Shown here: one piece after another, positions 38,392 to 46,787 of the stretch
Layout: each line of letters starts with the position of its first letter
How positions within the stretch are numbered: the first letter of the stretch is position 1
The notes under the pieces: generated by a model
What the model saw: only the letters and a program-made list of their open reading frames with translations
What the model was told of the DNA's origin: nothing
Database searches by the model: none
DNA from: Nocardioides lijunqiniae
GTDB taxonomy: Bacteria > Actinomycetota > Actinomycetes > Propionibacteriales > Nocardioidaceae
Assembly (NCBI RefSeq): GCF_015024225.1
Contig: NZ_JACJGM010000007.1
Location: forward strand, 1 to 64,000
Reading direction: 5' to 3'
DNA: 64,000 nucleotides
Program-made: the position numbers and the translations under genes

Positions 38392-39630
38392 GTGTCGCCG
38401 CTCGCCTCCTACCGCCGCCTGCTCCACCTGGCCGGCCCCTTCTACGTCCTGGTCGCCTTCCTCGGCCGGCTGCCGCTGAGCATGAGCCAGATCGGCACCC
38501 TGCTGCTCGTGTCGAGCGCCACCGACAGCTACGGCGCCGGTGGGCTCGCGGCCGGCGCCCTCGCGGTGGCCAACGCCGTCGGGTCCCCGCTGGCCGGCGA
38601 GCTCGCCGACCGCGTGGGCCAGCGCCCCGTCGTGCTGGTGCAGTCGCTGACCGGGTCCGCGGGCCTGGTGCTGCTGGTGGTCCTGACCCGCGCCGACGCG
38701 TCGTCCACCGTGCTGACCGCGACCGCCGCGGCGGCCGGGCTCCTGCTCCCCCAGGTGGGCCCGCTCGCGCGCGTCCGGTGGCGACCGATCACCAGCCCCG
38801 ACCGCGGCCAGGAGCGGCTGATGGACGCGGCCTTCTCCTACGAGGGCGCGGCCGACGAGGCGTCGTTCGTGCTCGGTCCCGCGCTCGTCGGGCTGCTGGT
38901 CGCGGCGGTCTCACCGGCGGCCGCGGTGCTGGTGGCAGCCGGACTCCTGGTCGTCTTCGGCTGCGCGTTCGCCGTGCACCCGACCGCGCGCCTGACCGGC
39001 CGCGCCGCCGGCCCGCTCGGGGGCCAGGGCCCGCTGCTGAGCGTCGTGTTCGTCGGCCTGCTGCTCGCGCAGCTGTGCATCGGCATGCTCTTCGGCTCGA
39101 TCCAGACCGGCACCACCGCCCTGACCACCGACGCCGGCGAGCCCGGCCTCGCCGGGATCGTGCACGCCTGCCTGGGCGTGGGCAGCGTGCTGGCGGGGCT
39201 GGCCACGGTGGCGCTGCCGCCGTCGTTCGGCCAGGAGCGCCGGGTGCTGCTCTCCGCCGCGCTGCTGGTGGTGCTCGGCGCCCCGCTCCTGCTGGTCGAC
39301 TCGGTCGGCGCGCTGGTGGCCGCGGTCCTGCTGCTGGGCTTCGGCGTGGCGCCCTACATGATCGGCGTCTTCAGCATCGGCGAGCGCGCGGTGCCCTCGG
39401 CCCGGGTCGGCCTGGCGATGACGCTGCTGGCCGGCGCCACCGGCATCGGGTACGCCGTCGGGTCGGCCGTGGCCGGACGGCTGGCCGACGCCGACGGGCA
39501 CACCGCGGCGTTCGGGGTCACGGTGACGGCCACGGCGCTGGCGCTGGTGCTCGCCGTCGCGGGCCAGCGTCCGAGCCGCCGGATGCTGGCCGCGCGGGCT
39601 CAGACGACCGAGGCCGCGTCGCCGGTCTGA
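38392..39630 (+). CDS. Major facilitator superfamily transporter
   Basis: A 412-residue 12-helix MFS protein. GELADRVGQRPVVLVQ after helix 2 is the A-motif. The N-terminus (LASYRRLLHLAGPFYVLVAFLGRLPLSMSQIGTLLLV) marks the group annotated as MFS or drug transporters. GTG at 38392; TACCCT lies 10 bp upstream. It overlaps the convergent ABC exporter gene by 31 bp. Given the iron box over that gene, siderophore export is possible here but unsupported. Confidence 0.85.
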   Translation: MSPLASYRRLLHLAGPFYVLVAFLGRLPLSMSQIGTLLLVSSATDSYGAGGLAAGALAVANAVGSPLAGELADRVGQRPVVLVQSLTGSAGLVLLVVLTRADASSTVLTATAAAAGLLLPQVGPLARVRWRPITSPDRGQERLMDAAFSYEGAADEASFVLGPALVGLLVAAVSPAAAVLVAAGLLVVFGCAFAVHPTARLTGRAAGPLGGQGPLLSVVFVGLLLAQLCIGMLFGSIQTGTTALTTDAGEPGLAGIVHACLGVGSVLAGLATVALPPSFGQERRVLLSAALLVVLGAPLLLVDSVGALVAAVLLLGFGVAPYMIGVFSIGERAVPSARVGLAMTLLAGATGIGYAVGSAVAGRLADADGHTAAFGVTVTATALALVLAVAGQRPSRRMLAARAQTTEAASPV

Positions 39631-41387
39631 ACCGCCCACAGGGCGGCGTAGGCACCGCCCTGGGCGACCAGCTCGTCGTGCGTGCCGCTCTCGGTGATCC
39701 GTCCGGCGTCCATGACCCAGATCCGGTCGGCGTGCCGCACGGTCGAGAGCCGGTGCGCGACCACGAGCGCGGTGCGGCGGGCGCCGACCTCGGCGAGCGA
39801 GCGCTGGATGGCCGCCTCGGTCTCGTTGTCGACGGCGCTGGTGGCCTCGTCCAGGACCAGCACGGCGGGGTCGCGCAGCAGTGCCCGCGCCAGGGCGAGC
39901 CGCTGCCGCTGACCGCCCGAGAGCGTCACCCCCCGCTCGCCCACGGGCGTGTCCAGCCCCTCGGGCAGGGCGTCGACCACGTCGAGGGCGGCCGCCTGTG
40001 CGGCGGCGGTGCGGATCTCCTCGCGCGAGGCGTGCGGGGCGCCGTAGGCGACGTTGTCGGCGATGGTCCCGGCGAAGAGGAAGACGTCCTGGGCGACGTA
40101 GCCCATCGAGCCGCGCAGCGAGTCCCAGTCGAGGTCGCGCATGTCCTGCCCGTCGAGCAGGACGGTCCCGGCGCGGGGGTCGTCGAAGCGCAGCACCAGG
40201 CGCAGCAGCGTCGACTTGCCCGAGCCCGTGGGCCCGACCACGGCGTGGGTCTCCCCCGCCGGCACGACCAGGTCGATGCCGTGCAGCACATCGGGTCCGT
40301 CGGCGTAGCCCGCCCGGACCCCGCGCAGCTCGAGCCGGCCGCCCACCGGGCGGGACAGCACGGTGCTCCCGGCGGGCACCGTGACCGGCACGGCGAGCAG
40401 GGCGAGGATCCGGCCGGCCGAGGCGCGCCCCCGCTGGTAGAGGTCGAGCACGGTGGCGACCTCGGTGAGCGGCCAGAGCAGGCGCTGGGTCATGAAGACC
40501 AGCACCGAGTAGAGGCCGACCGCCAGGTCGCCGCGCAGGGTGGCCCAGCCGCCGAGCAGGAGCGTGCAGGTGAAGCCCGCCAGGATCGCCATCCGCACCA
40601 GCGGCACGAACGCCGCCGACGACCGGATCGCGCGCGCGTTGGCGTCGCGGTAGGCGCCGGAGACGGCGGTGATGCGGTCGCGCTCGCGGTCCTCGGCGGT
40701 GAACGCCTTGATCGTGGCGATGCCGCCCAGGTTGGCCGACAGGGCGCTGGAGAGGTCGGAGACCGCGTCGCGCACCCGGGCGTAGAGGGGCTCCAGGCGG
40801 CGCTGGAAGACCAGCGACCCGACGACGATCAGCGGGATCGGCAGGAACGCCAGCACGAGCAGCGTCCACGACGACGCCGCGAACACCGCGCCGACCAGGA
40901 GCACGTTGAGCACCGTCTGCAGGATGGCCGGGGCACCGACGTCCAGGAAGCGCTCGAGCTGGTTGACGTCGTCGTTGAGGGTGGCCAGCGTCGAGCCCGC
41001 CGGACGGGCCTCGTGCCAGCCGAGGTCGAGGTGCTGGACGTGGTCGTAGGCCTCCACCCTCAGGTCGTGCTCGACGCCCTGCGCGAGCCCGCGCCAGAGC
41101 ACGTCGGCGACGTACTCCGAGGCCGACTCGACGAGCCAGATGACCGCGTTGATGCCGGCCAGCCAGGCGAGCTGCGCGTAGCGCGACTCGACGCCGAGCA
41201 CCTCACCGGCCAGCGAGTCGGAGCCCCGGACGACGACGTCGACCGCGGCGCCGATGAGCAGCTCCGGCACGACGTCGGCGACCTTGTTGAGCACCGACAT
41301 CGACACCGCCCACACGAAGCGGGAGCGGTAGCGGTGGTAGCGGCGCCACAGCTCGCGCAGCGGGGCTTCGGGCAGGGCGGTCGACAC
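39600..41387 (-). CDS. ABC exporter (fused membrane and ATPase domains), iron-box controlled
   Basis: A 595-residue half-transporter: six-helix domain about 25-310 and ATPase with Walker A GPTGSGKS at 385-392, signature LSGGQ at 489-493, Walker B/DEATS at 511-518 and the H-loop in VVAHRLST. Normally it dimerises. Because a DtxR/IdeR box covers its -10, it should be made under iron limitation, so siderophore export or import of the IrtA/IrtB kind is the best guess. GTG start. No second half-transporter is adjacent, so it may be a homodimer. Confidence 0.9.
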   Translation of the reverse strand: MSTALPEAPLRELWRRYHRYRSRFVWAVSMSVLNKVADVVPELLIGAAVDVVVRGSDSLAGEVLGVESRYAQLAWLAGINAVIWLVESASEYVADVLWRGLAQGVEHDLRVEAYDHVQHLDLGWHEARPAGSTLATLNDDVNQLERFLDVGAPAILQTVLNVLLVGAVFAASSWTLLVLAFLPIPLIVVGSLVFQRRLEPLYARVRDAVSDLSSALSANLGGIATIKAFTAEDRERDRITAVSGAYRDANARAIRSSAAFVPLVRMAILAGFTCTLLLGGWATLRGDLAVGLYSVLVFMTQRLLWPLTEVATVLDLYQRGRASAGRILALLAVPVTVPAGSTVLSRPVGGRLELRGVRAGYADGPDVLHGIDLVVPAGETHAVVGPTGSGKSTLLRLVLRFDDPRAGTVLLDGQDMRDLDWDSLRGSMGYVAQDVFLFAGTIADNVAYGAPHASREEIRTAAAQAAALDVVDALPEGLDTPVGERGVTLSGGQRQRLALARALLRDPAVLVLDEATSAVDNETEAAIQRSLAEVGARRTALVVAHRLSTVRHADRIWVMDAGRITESGTHDELVAQGGAYAALWAVQTGDAASVV

Positions 41388-41391
41388 CGGG

Positions 41392-41410
41392 TAAGGCTAG
41401 CCTTACCCTT
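41392..41410. promoter_or_regulatory. DtxR/IdeR iron box of the ABC exporter
   Basis: TAAGGCTAGCCTTACCCTT matches the 19-bp iron-box consensus at 16 positions, and GGTAAGGCTAGCCTTACC (41390-41407) is perfectly palindromic. The predicted -10 TAGCCT (minus 41399-41394) lies within it, 6 bp before the GTG start. Confidence 0.85.
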
Positions 41411-41421
41411 CGCCCCTCTCG

Positions 41422-42804
41422 TCAGTGGCAGACCTCGGTGACGCAGGCACGCGGGAGGACGACCCGTCCGTGCCGCGCCGCGTCGAAGTGCTGGGTGTCG
41501 CCGTTGCCGTAGGTCCAGCGCAGCCCGTGGGCGCGCATGAGGCGCACCACGGGGTGGTTGCCGGAGCGCCACGCGACGAGCGGGTGCGAGCGCGACTGCC
41601 ACCACGTGTTGGGGACCAGCCCGGTCGCGGAGCGGTAGGGGTTCTCCCACGTGTTGACGTCCAGGGAGCGGCCGTAGGAGTGCGGGGAGCGCACCCCGGG
41701 CCGGTTGACCACCTGGCGGCAGTTGAACGCCGAGGTGTTGCCGGCAGCCATCGACTGGTAGTCGTTGCCCCCCTGGAGCCGACCGGACCAGCCGAAGCGG
41801 TCGATGCGGTACATCGACCGGATCGGGAAGCCGCGACGGTACATCTCGGCGAGCGCTCCCCCGATCTGCCCGCTCGCGCCGGTGGCCGTGACGACCTCGC
41901 CGCGGTGGCGGTAACCGTCGTAGCCCCAGTAGTTGACCCGGACCAGGCGCAGACCGCCGCGGCCGACGGGACAGCCGGGGTGCCAGCTCACGCCGGTCAT
42001 CTGGTCCCAGATGCCGTCGGGGATGGCGGTCACCCGCAGGTTGGCGCCAGAGCCGACCGCGCGGGCCTGCACCGGGAGCTTCACCCTCGGTGAGGGCGCC
42101 CCCTTCGGCAGCCGCACCGGACGACGCGGCGGGACGTTGTCGACCCGCTGCACGCCGCTGACGTCGCCGGACACCCAGTCCAGGGAGGGGACACGCACGC
42201 GGTAGCGGGTGTCGACGCGGGGGCGCAGCCGGATGGCCACCCGGCCGTCGGCGCGCGTGGTGAACGACCCCGCGGCTCGCCAGCCACGACCGGGCGTGCG
42301 CCGCTGCAGCCGGACGGTGCCGACCACGGGCACCCCGGTGGTGGTCTGCCAGCGCACCCGAGCCGTGACGGCACGCTCGTCGACGACCCGGCGCGGCACG
42401 CGGAGCGTCGCGAGGCCGCGGCGGCGGGTCAGCGGCGCCACCACCTCCGGCGAGACTGCCGGCGCGTACGTCGCGTCGCCGGCGTACGTCGCCCGCCAGA
42501 CGTTGTCGCCGGCCACCCGCCGCAGCACCTGGCCGAGCGGCGCGGCGCCGGCCGCGTCCGTCGCGACCGTGCCGGCCGGCTGCCAGACGCCGGCCACCCG
42601 GCGCTCGACGACCACCTGGGCGCCGGCCAGCGGCGAGCCGCCGCTGTGGGCGAGGACCACGGTGAGGGAGGTCGACGCGTCGGCGTACCCGCCCGGCGCG
42701 GTGAGGGTCAGCGCCGTGGGCGCGGGCGCCGCGGCGCTCGCCGGCACCGCCGTCACCGCGAGCAGGACCGACACGACTGCGACCACCCAGCGCCCGAACG
42801 ACAT
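41422..42804 (-). CDS. Secreted M15-like peptidase with Ig-like repeats
   Basis: A 460-residue exported protein. A signal peptide (RWVVAVVSVLLAVTAVPASAAA) precedes two or three beta-rich repeats (about 30-230: TALTLTAPGG, AGAQVVVERRVAGVWQPAG, TVRLQRRTPGRGWRAAG). The C-terminal domain has HSYGRSLDVN (His and Asp metal ligands) and GDTQHFDAARHG, the D-alanyl-D-alanine carboxypeptidase/VanY (M15) pattern. Probably cuts peptidoglycan peptides. ATG at 42804. Confidence 0.88.
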   Translation of the reverse strand: MSFGRWVVAVVSVLLAVTAVPASAAAPAPTALTLTAPGGYADASTSLTVVLAHSGGSPLAGAQVVVERRVAGVWQPAGTVATDAAGAAPLGQVLRRVAGDNVWRATYAGDATYAPAVSPEVVAPLTRRRGLATLRVPRRVVDERAVTARVRWQTTTGVPVVGTVRLQRRTPGRGWRAAGSFTTRADGRVAIRLRPRVDTRYRVRVPSLDWVSGDVSGVQRVDNVPPRRPVRLPKGAPSPRVKLPVQARAVGSGANLRVTAIPDGIWDQMTGVSWHPGCPVGRGGLRLVRVNYWGYDGYRHRGEVVTATGASGQIGGALAEMYRRGFPIRSMYRIDRFGWSGRLQGGNDYQSMAAGNTSAFNCRQVVNRPGVRSPHSYGRSLDVNTWENPYRSATGLVPNTWWQSRSHPLVAWRSGNHPVVRLMRAHGLRWTYGNGDTQHFDAARHGRVVLPRACVTEVCH

Positions 42805-42885
42805 GGGAGGAGTGTCCCCGACGCCGGGGGGCGGCTCGGCCCTCCCCCGGCGTGTCGGTCGCGGCGCACCCCGCATGATGGGCTC

Positions 42886-43929
42886 ATGAGGGTGCTGCTC
42901 ACGGGCTCGGCCGGCTTCATCGGGAGCGCGATCGCGACCGCGCTCGCCTCGAGCGAGCACGAGGTCGTTCCCGTCGACCTGATGCTGCCCGAGGCGCACG
43001 GTCGGTCGGAGGTCCCGGAGGGCACCCATCAACTCGACGTCCGCGACGCGCTCGAGTGGGTCGACCTCCTGCGCGGCGTCGACGCCGTCTGCCACCAGGC
43101 CGCCCTGGTCGGCGCCGGGGTCCGGGTGGGCGACCTGCCGTCGTACGCCTCGCACAACGACCTGGGCACGGCCGCGCTGCTGGCCGCCATGCACGAGGCC
43201 GGCGTCGGCTCCCTCGTCCTCGCCTCCTCGATGGTCGTCTACGGCGAGGGCCGCTACGAGTGCCCCGACCACGGTCACCAGCAGCCGCCACCGCGCGCCA
43301 TCGCCGCGCTGGACGCCGGTGACTTCGAGAACCACTGCCCCCGCTGCAACCGCGCCCTGACCTGGGCGCTGGTCGAGGAGAGCGCGCGGCTCGACCCACG
43401 CAGCACCTACGCCGCCAGCAAGCTCGCGCAGGAGCACTACGCCGCCACCTGGGCGCGCCAGGCCGACTCCTCGGTCGTCTCGCTGCGCTACCACAACGTC
43501 TACGGGCCCGGGATGCCCCGGGACACGCCGTACTCGGGGGTGGCCGCGATGTTCCGCTCCTCGATCGAGCGCGGCCGGGCGCCGCAGGTCTACGAGGACG
43601 GCGGCCAGACGCGCGACTTCGTGCACGTCGCCGACGTGGCGGCGGCCAACGTCGCGGCCCTCGAGGCCGTCGTCGGCCAGCGCGCCGGCGAGGCCACGGC
43701 CTACAACGTGTGCTCCGGCGAGCCGGTGACGATCGGGCGGGTCGCCGAGCTGGTCGTCGGCGGCACCGGCAGCGACCTCGCCCCCGAGGTCACCGGCCAG
43801 TACCGCCCCGGCGACGTGCGCCACGTCGTCGCCTCGCCGGCGCTGGCGCGCGAGGAGCTGGGCTTTCGCGCCGCCGTGTCCCCCACCGAGGGGCTGCCGG
43901 CGTTCGCGACCGCGCCGCTGCGTGACTGA
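42886..43929 (+). CDS. NAD-dependent epimerase, dTDP-L-rhamnose 4-epimerase type
   Basis: A 347-residue short-chain-dehydrogenase-like epimerase: GSAGFIG at 8-14 binds NAD and STYAASK carries the Tyr/Lys pair. Between them is an insert with YECPDHG and ENHCPRCNRALTW, a Cys/His set that could bind zinc. This insert, with the following LDPRSTYAASKLAQEHY, is the pattern I know from dTDP-L-rhamnose 4-epimerases. It probably makes a 6-deoxy-talose-type sugar or relative. It is the first gene of a sugar/redox block. Confidence 0.85.
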   Translation: MRVLLTGSAGFIGSAIATALASSEHEVVPVDLMLPEAHGRSEVPEGTHQLDVRDALEWVDLLRGVDAVCHQAALVGAGVRVGDLPSYASHNDLGTAALLAAMHEAGVGSLVLASSMVVYGEGRYECPDHGHQQPPPRAIAALDAGDFENHCPRCNRALTWALVEESARLDPRSTYAASKLAQEHYAATWARQADSSVVSLRYHNVYGPGMPRDTPYSGVAAMFRSSIERGRAPQVYEDGGQTRDFVHVADVAAANVAALEAVVGQRAGEATAYNVCSGEPVTIGRVAELVVGGTGSDLAPEVTGQYRPGDVRHVVASPALAREELGFRAAVSPTEGLPAFATAPLRD

Positions 43930-43947
43930 GGGCGACTGAGGGCGCCG

Positions 43948-45309
43948 CTACCAGCTGGTGTGCACCAGGTGCTGGAGCACGAGGGCGGCCACCAGCTGCA
44001 GGCCGAGAGCGGACCGGCGCCACCGCTGCGGCAGCGCGCTCGTCGCCACGAGCAGCCACGGGACGAACGGCAGCCAGATCCGCTCCACCTCCGCCTTGCT
44101 CATCAGCGACAGGTCGGCGAGCGCGATGGAGGCCACCGCGGCCCCGACGAGCAGCAGGACCGGACGGCCCAGCTCGCCGCGCCGGGCCCAGGTCTGGCCG
44201 AGACCGGCGCCGAGCACCGGTCCCGCGCTGAGCACCAGCACGGCGAGGTTGGCCCAGATCCAGTACGCCGTCGGACGGTCGGACGCGACGCCGTCCCAGT
44301 AGCGCTCCCGCAGCACCGGGTAGGCCTCCCATAGGGCGTAGCCCTCGACCGCGAACGCCAGCACCACCACGGACGCAGCGGCGGCCGCGACCGGCAGCGG
44401 CCGCCAGGAGCGCGCGGCGGCCAGCACCGCCAGGGCGAGCACGCCCAGCAGCGGCAGGCCGTAGGACATCATCACGCAGCTGCCGAGCAGCACCCCGGCG
44501 AGCACGGCCCACGGAGCGCTCCCCCGCCACGTCGTGCGGGTGGCGGCGGCCGCCAGCGCCGCGAGGCCCCAGGCGGCCACGGCGGTGAACACGGCGTCGC
44601 CCGAGACGCACATCCACAGGGCTGCCGGTCCCAGCACCAGGAACGGCGCCGCCCGACGGGCGGCGGCCTCCTCGCGCAGCGTCCTCAGCGTGGTGAGGAC
44701 GGCAGCCGGCACGGAGGCGGCGACCAGCGTCACGACCAGGCCCGCGACGCCGGCGCCGCCCAGGCCCAGGCGGTCCAGGACGACGAAGAACAGCAGCGCG
44801 CCGGGCGGGTGGCCGGCGACGTGCACGGGCCAGTTGTCCTCGGAGTCGAGCGGGATCCGGCCGATCCACTCCCGCAGCGCTGCGGGGAAGTCACTCGTGG
44901 CCCGCGCCGTCTCCAGGTACTCGTAGGAGTGCGCCAGGATCGAGGACACCCCGTCGATCCCGTCGACCAGGGCCAGGCTCAGCAGCCACGCCAGGCCGGC
45001 GGCGTACGACACGACGAGCAGGTGGCGCCAGCGCAGCCGCTCCGCCGCCCGGACGGCGTAGCGCCAGCCGAGCAGGGCGAGCAGCACGGCCGGCACGGTG
45101 CCCGGGCCGACGCGGGGCTCCCACCGCGCGTGCAGCGGAGCGGCGTCGTCGGGGCCGGGGTGGGCGTAGGCGTAGACCTCCCAGCCGAACACGGGCCTCG
45201 CGACGACCGCCGCCACGACCAGCCCGACCGCCACCGCCAGGCCCACCCACATCGCCCGCAGCCGCGTCGGCGCACCCGGGGTGCCCGGCTCGGCGACGTC
45301 GGTCTGCAT
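43948..45309 (-). CDS. Polytopic membrane glycosyltransferase-like (GT-C type) protein
   Basis: A 453-residue membrane protein with about 11 or 12 helices. VHVAGHPPGALLFFVVLDRLGLGG sits in the first large loop and the C-terminus (SKAEVERIWLPFVPWLLVA) fits actinobacterial GT-C-like mannosyltransferases of the arabinofuranosyl/PimE style, but no clear family motif fixes it. It is divergent from the GT2 gene across a symmetric promoter, so both are probably co-expressed. Confidence 0.72.
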   Translation of the reverse strand: MQTDVAEPGTPGAPTRLRAMWVGLAVAVGLVVAAVVARPVFGWEVYAYAHPGPDDAAPLHARWEPRVGPGTVPAVLLALLGWRYAVRAAERLRWRHLLVVSYAAGLAWLLSLALVDGIDGVSSILAHSYEYLETARATSDFPAALREWIGRIPLDSEDNWPVHVAGHPPGALLFFVVLDRLGLGGAGVAGLVVTLVAASVPAAVLTTLRTLREEAAARRAAPFLVLGPAALWMCVSGDAVFTAVAAWGLAALAAAATRTTWRGSAPWAVLAGVLLGSCVMMSYGLPLLGVLALAVLAAARSWRPLPVAAAAASVVVLAFAVEGYALWEAYPVLRERYWDGVASDRPTAYWIWANLAVLVLSAGPVLGAGLGQTWARRGELGRPVLLLVGAAVASIALADLSLMSKAEVERIWLPFVPWLLVATSALPQRWRRSALGLQLVAALVLQHLVHTSW

Positions 45310-45315
45310 GCCCTC

Positions 45316-45349
45316 ACCGTAGGGGCGGCGTGGGCGGCGCCCCTACGGT
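45316..45349. promoter_or_regulatory. Symmetric divergent leaderless promoter
   Basis: The spacer is a mirror image: CCTCACCGTAGGGGCG (45312-45327) pairs with CGCCCCTACGGTGAGG (45338-45353). TACGGT on each strand (45344-45349 plus; 45321-45316 minus) lies exactly 6 bp before the start codons at 45356 and 45309. Confidence 0.72.
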
Positions 45350-45355
45350 GAGGAC

Positions 45356-46015
45356 ATGCCTTCCGTGTGCGACCTCGTCCTGCCGTGCCGCGACGAGGCC
45401 CTCGCCCTCCCCGGGCTGCTGGCGCTGGTGCCGCCGGAGTTCGCCGTCGTCGTCGTCGACAACGGCTCGCGTGACGACACCGCCGCCGTGGCCGCGAGCC
45501 TGGGCGCGACCGTCGTGCACGAGTCCGTGCCCGGCTACGGCGCCGCGGTGCACGCCGGACTGCTGGCCGCCACCCACGAGTACGTCGCGTTCATGGACGG
45601 CGACGGCTCCTTCGACCCCGCCGAGCTGCTCCCGATGCTCGAGGACGTGCGCTCCGGGGCCGCCGACCTCGCCGTCGGGCGCCGGCGACCCGTCAACCAC
45701 CGGGTGTGGCCGTGGCACGCACGGCTCGGCAACCGGCTGATCGTCGCGTGGCTGCGACGCCGCATCGGGATGGACGCGCACGACATCGCCCCGATGCGGC
45801 TCAGCCGGCGCCAGGCGCTGCTGGACCTGGGCGTGCAGGACCGCCGGTTCGGCTACCCGGTCGAGCTGCTGCAGCGCGCGACGGACGCGGGCTGGCGCCT
45901 GGTCGAGCGGGACGTGACCTACCTGCCGCGCGCGGAGGGCACCCGCTCCAAGGTGTCCGGATCGGTGACCGGCACGCTGCGCACCGCGCGGGACTTCTGG
46001 AAGGTGCTGTCGTGA
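45356..46015 (+). CDS. Family 2 glycosyltransferase (DPM1/GtrB-like)
   Basis: A 219-residue GT-A enzyme: VVVDNGSRDDTAAVAASLGATVV and VAFMDGDGSFDPAELLP (DxD-like metal site) are the active-site motifs. No membrane segments are visible, and the enzyme is close in size to dolichol- or polyprenyl-phosphate glycosyltransferases, so a lipid-linked sugar is a plausible product. ATG start is leaderless. It is coupled to the DUF2064 gene by a GTGA overlap. Confidence 0.88.
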   Translation: MPSVCDLVLPCRDEALALPGLLALVPPEFAVVVVDNGSRDDTAAVAASLGATVVHESVPGYGAAVHAGLLAATHEYVAFMDGDGSFDPAELLPMLEDVRSGAADLAVGRRRPVNHRVWPWHARLGNRLIVAWLRRRIGMDAHDIAPMRLSRRQALLDLGVQDRRFGYPVELLQRATDAGWRLVERDVTYLPRAEGTRSKVSGSVTGTLRTARDFWKVLS

Positions 46016-46689
46016 GCCGCGTGCTGGTGGTCGCGAAGGCGCCGGTGGCCGGTCGGGTGAAGACCCGCCTGGGCGCCGACATCGGCCTGGACGCCGCCGC
46101 CGAGGTGGCCGCGGCCGCGCTGCTCGACACCCTGCACGCGTGCGCCGAGGCGTTCCCGGAGGGCCGGCGCCACCTGGCGCTCGCGGGCGACCTGGCTCCG
46201 GCCGTGCGCAGTGCCGAGCTCCGGGAGGCGCTCGCCGGCTGGGACGTGTTCGCGCAGGAGGGCGACGGCTTCGCCGAGCGCCTGGTCCACGCCCACACCG
46301 TCGTGGCCGGACGTGGCGACGGCGCCGTCGTCCAGATCGGCATGGACACGCCCCAGGTGACGCCGACCCTGCTCCTTGACGCGGTCGAGGCGCTGGGTGA
46401 GCCCAGCGCCCCGGACGCCCACGACGGCGTGCTCGGCCCGGCGGACGACGGCGGCTGGTGGGTGCTGTGCCTGCGCGACGGCCGGGCCGCGGCGCCGCTG
46501 GCGACGGTCCCGATGTCGACGCCGACGACGTACGACGACACCTGGCGCGCCCTGGAGGCTGCCGGCCTGCGGCTGACGACGACCGCCGTCCTGACCGACG
46601 TCGACACCGTCACCGAGGCGGAGGACGTGGCCGCGCTCGCCCCGCACGGCCGCTTCGCCGAGGCGTGGGGCCGGCTGAGAGCGACCTAA
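46012..46689 (+). CDS. DUF2064/TIGR04282-type glycosyltransferase or nucleotidyltransferase
   Basis: A 225-residue protein with a GT-A-like fold: VLVVAKAPVAGRVKTRLGADIGLDAAAEVA is the family signature, and VQIGMDTPQVTP and GPADDGGWWVLCLR are further blocks. Members are often annotated as glycosyltransferase A-like and pair with GT2 genes, as here (GTGA overlap). The exact donor is unknown. Confidence 0.88.
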   Translation: MSRVLVVAKAPVAGRVKTRLGADIGLDAAAEVAAAALLDTLHACAEAFPEGRRHLALAGDLAPAVRSAELREALAGWDVFAQEGDGFAERLVHAHTVVAGRGDGAVVQIGMDTPQVTPTLLLDAVEALGEPSAPDAHDGVLGPADDGGWWVLCLRDGRAAAPLATVPMSTPTTYDDTWRALEAAGLRLTTTAVLTDVDTVTEAEDVAALAPHGRFAEAWGRLRAT

Positions 46690-46787
46690 GAGTTCGGTGT
46701 GCGTCGTCACATCGGCAATCCGTTGGGCACCTGGGGACGAATCCCTCCGCGACAGGCACGAACAAGCCACTCGTTAGGACATCCCCA

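Noticed and set aside
38392..39630. MFS gene as the siderophore exporter of an iron regulon
   Set aside because: It lies convergent to the iron-boxed ABC gene and has no iron box of its own, so proximity alone is not evidence.
41425..42093. Plus-strand frame opposite the M15-like gene
   Set aside because: No family motif and contradicts a gene with a signal peptide and catalytic motifs on the other strand.
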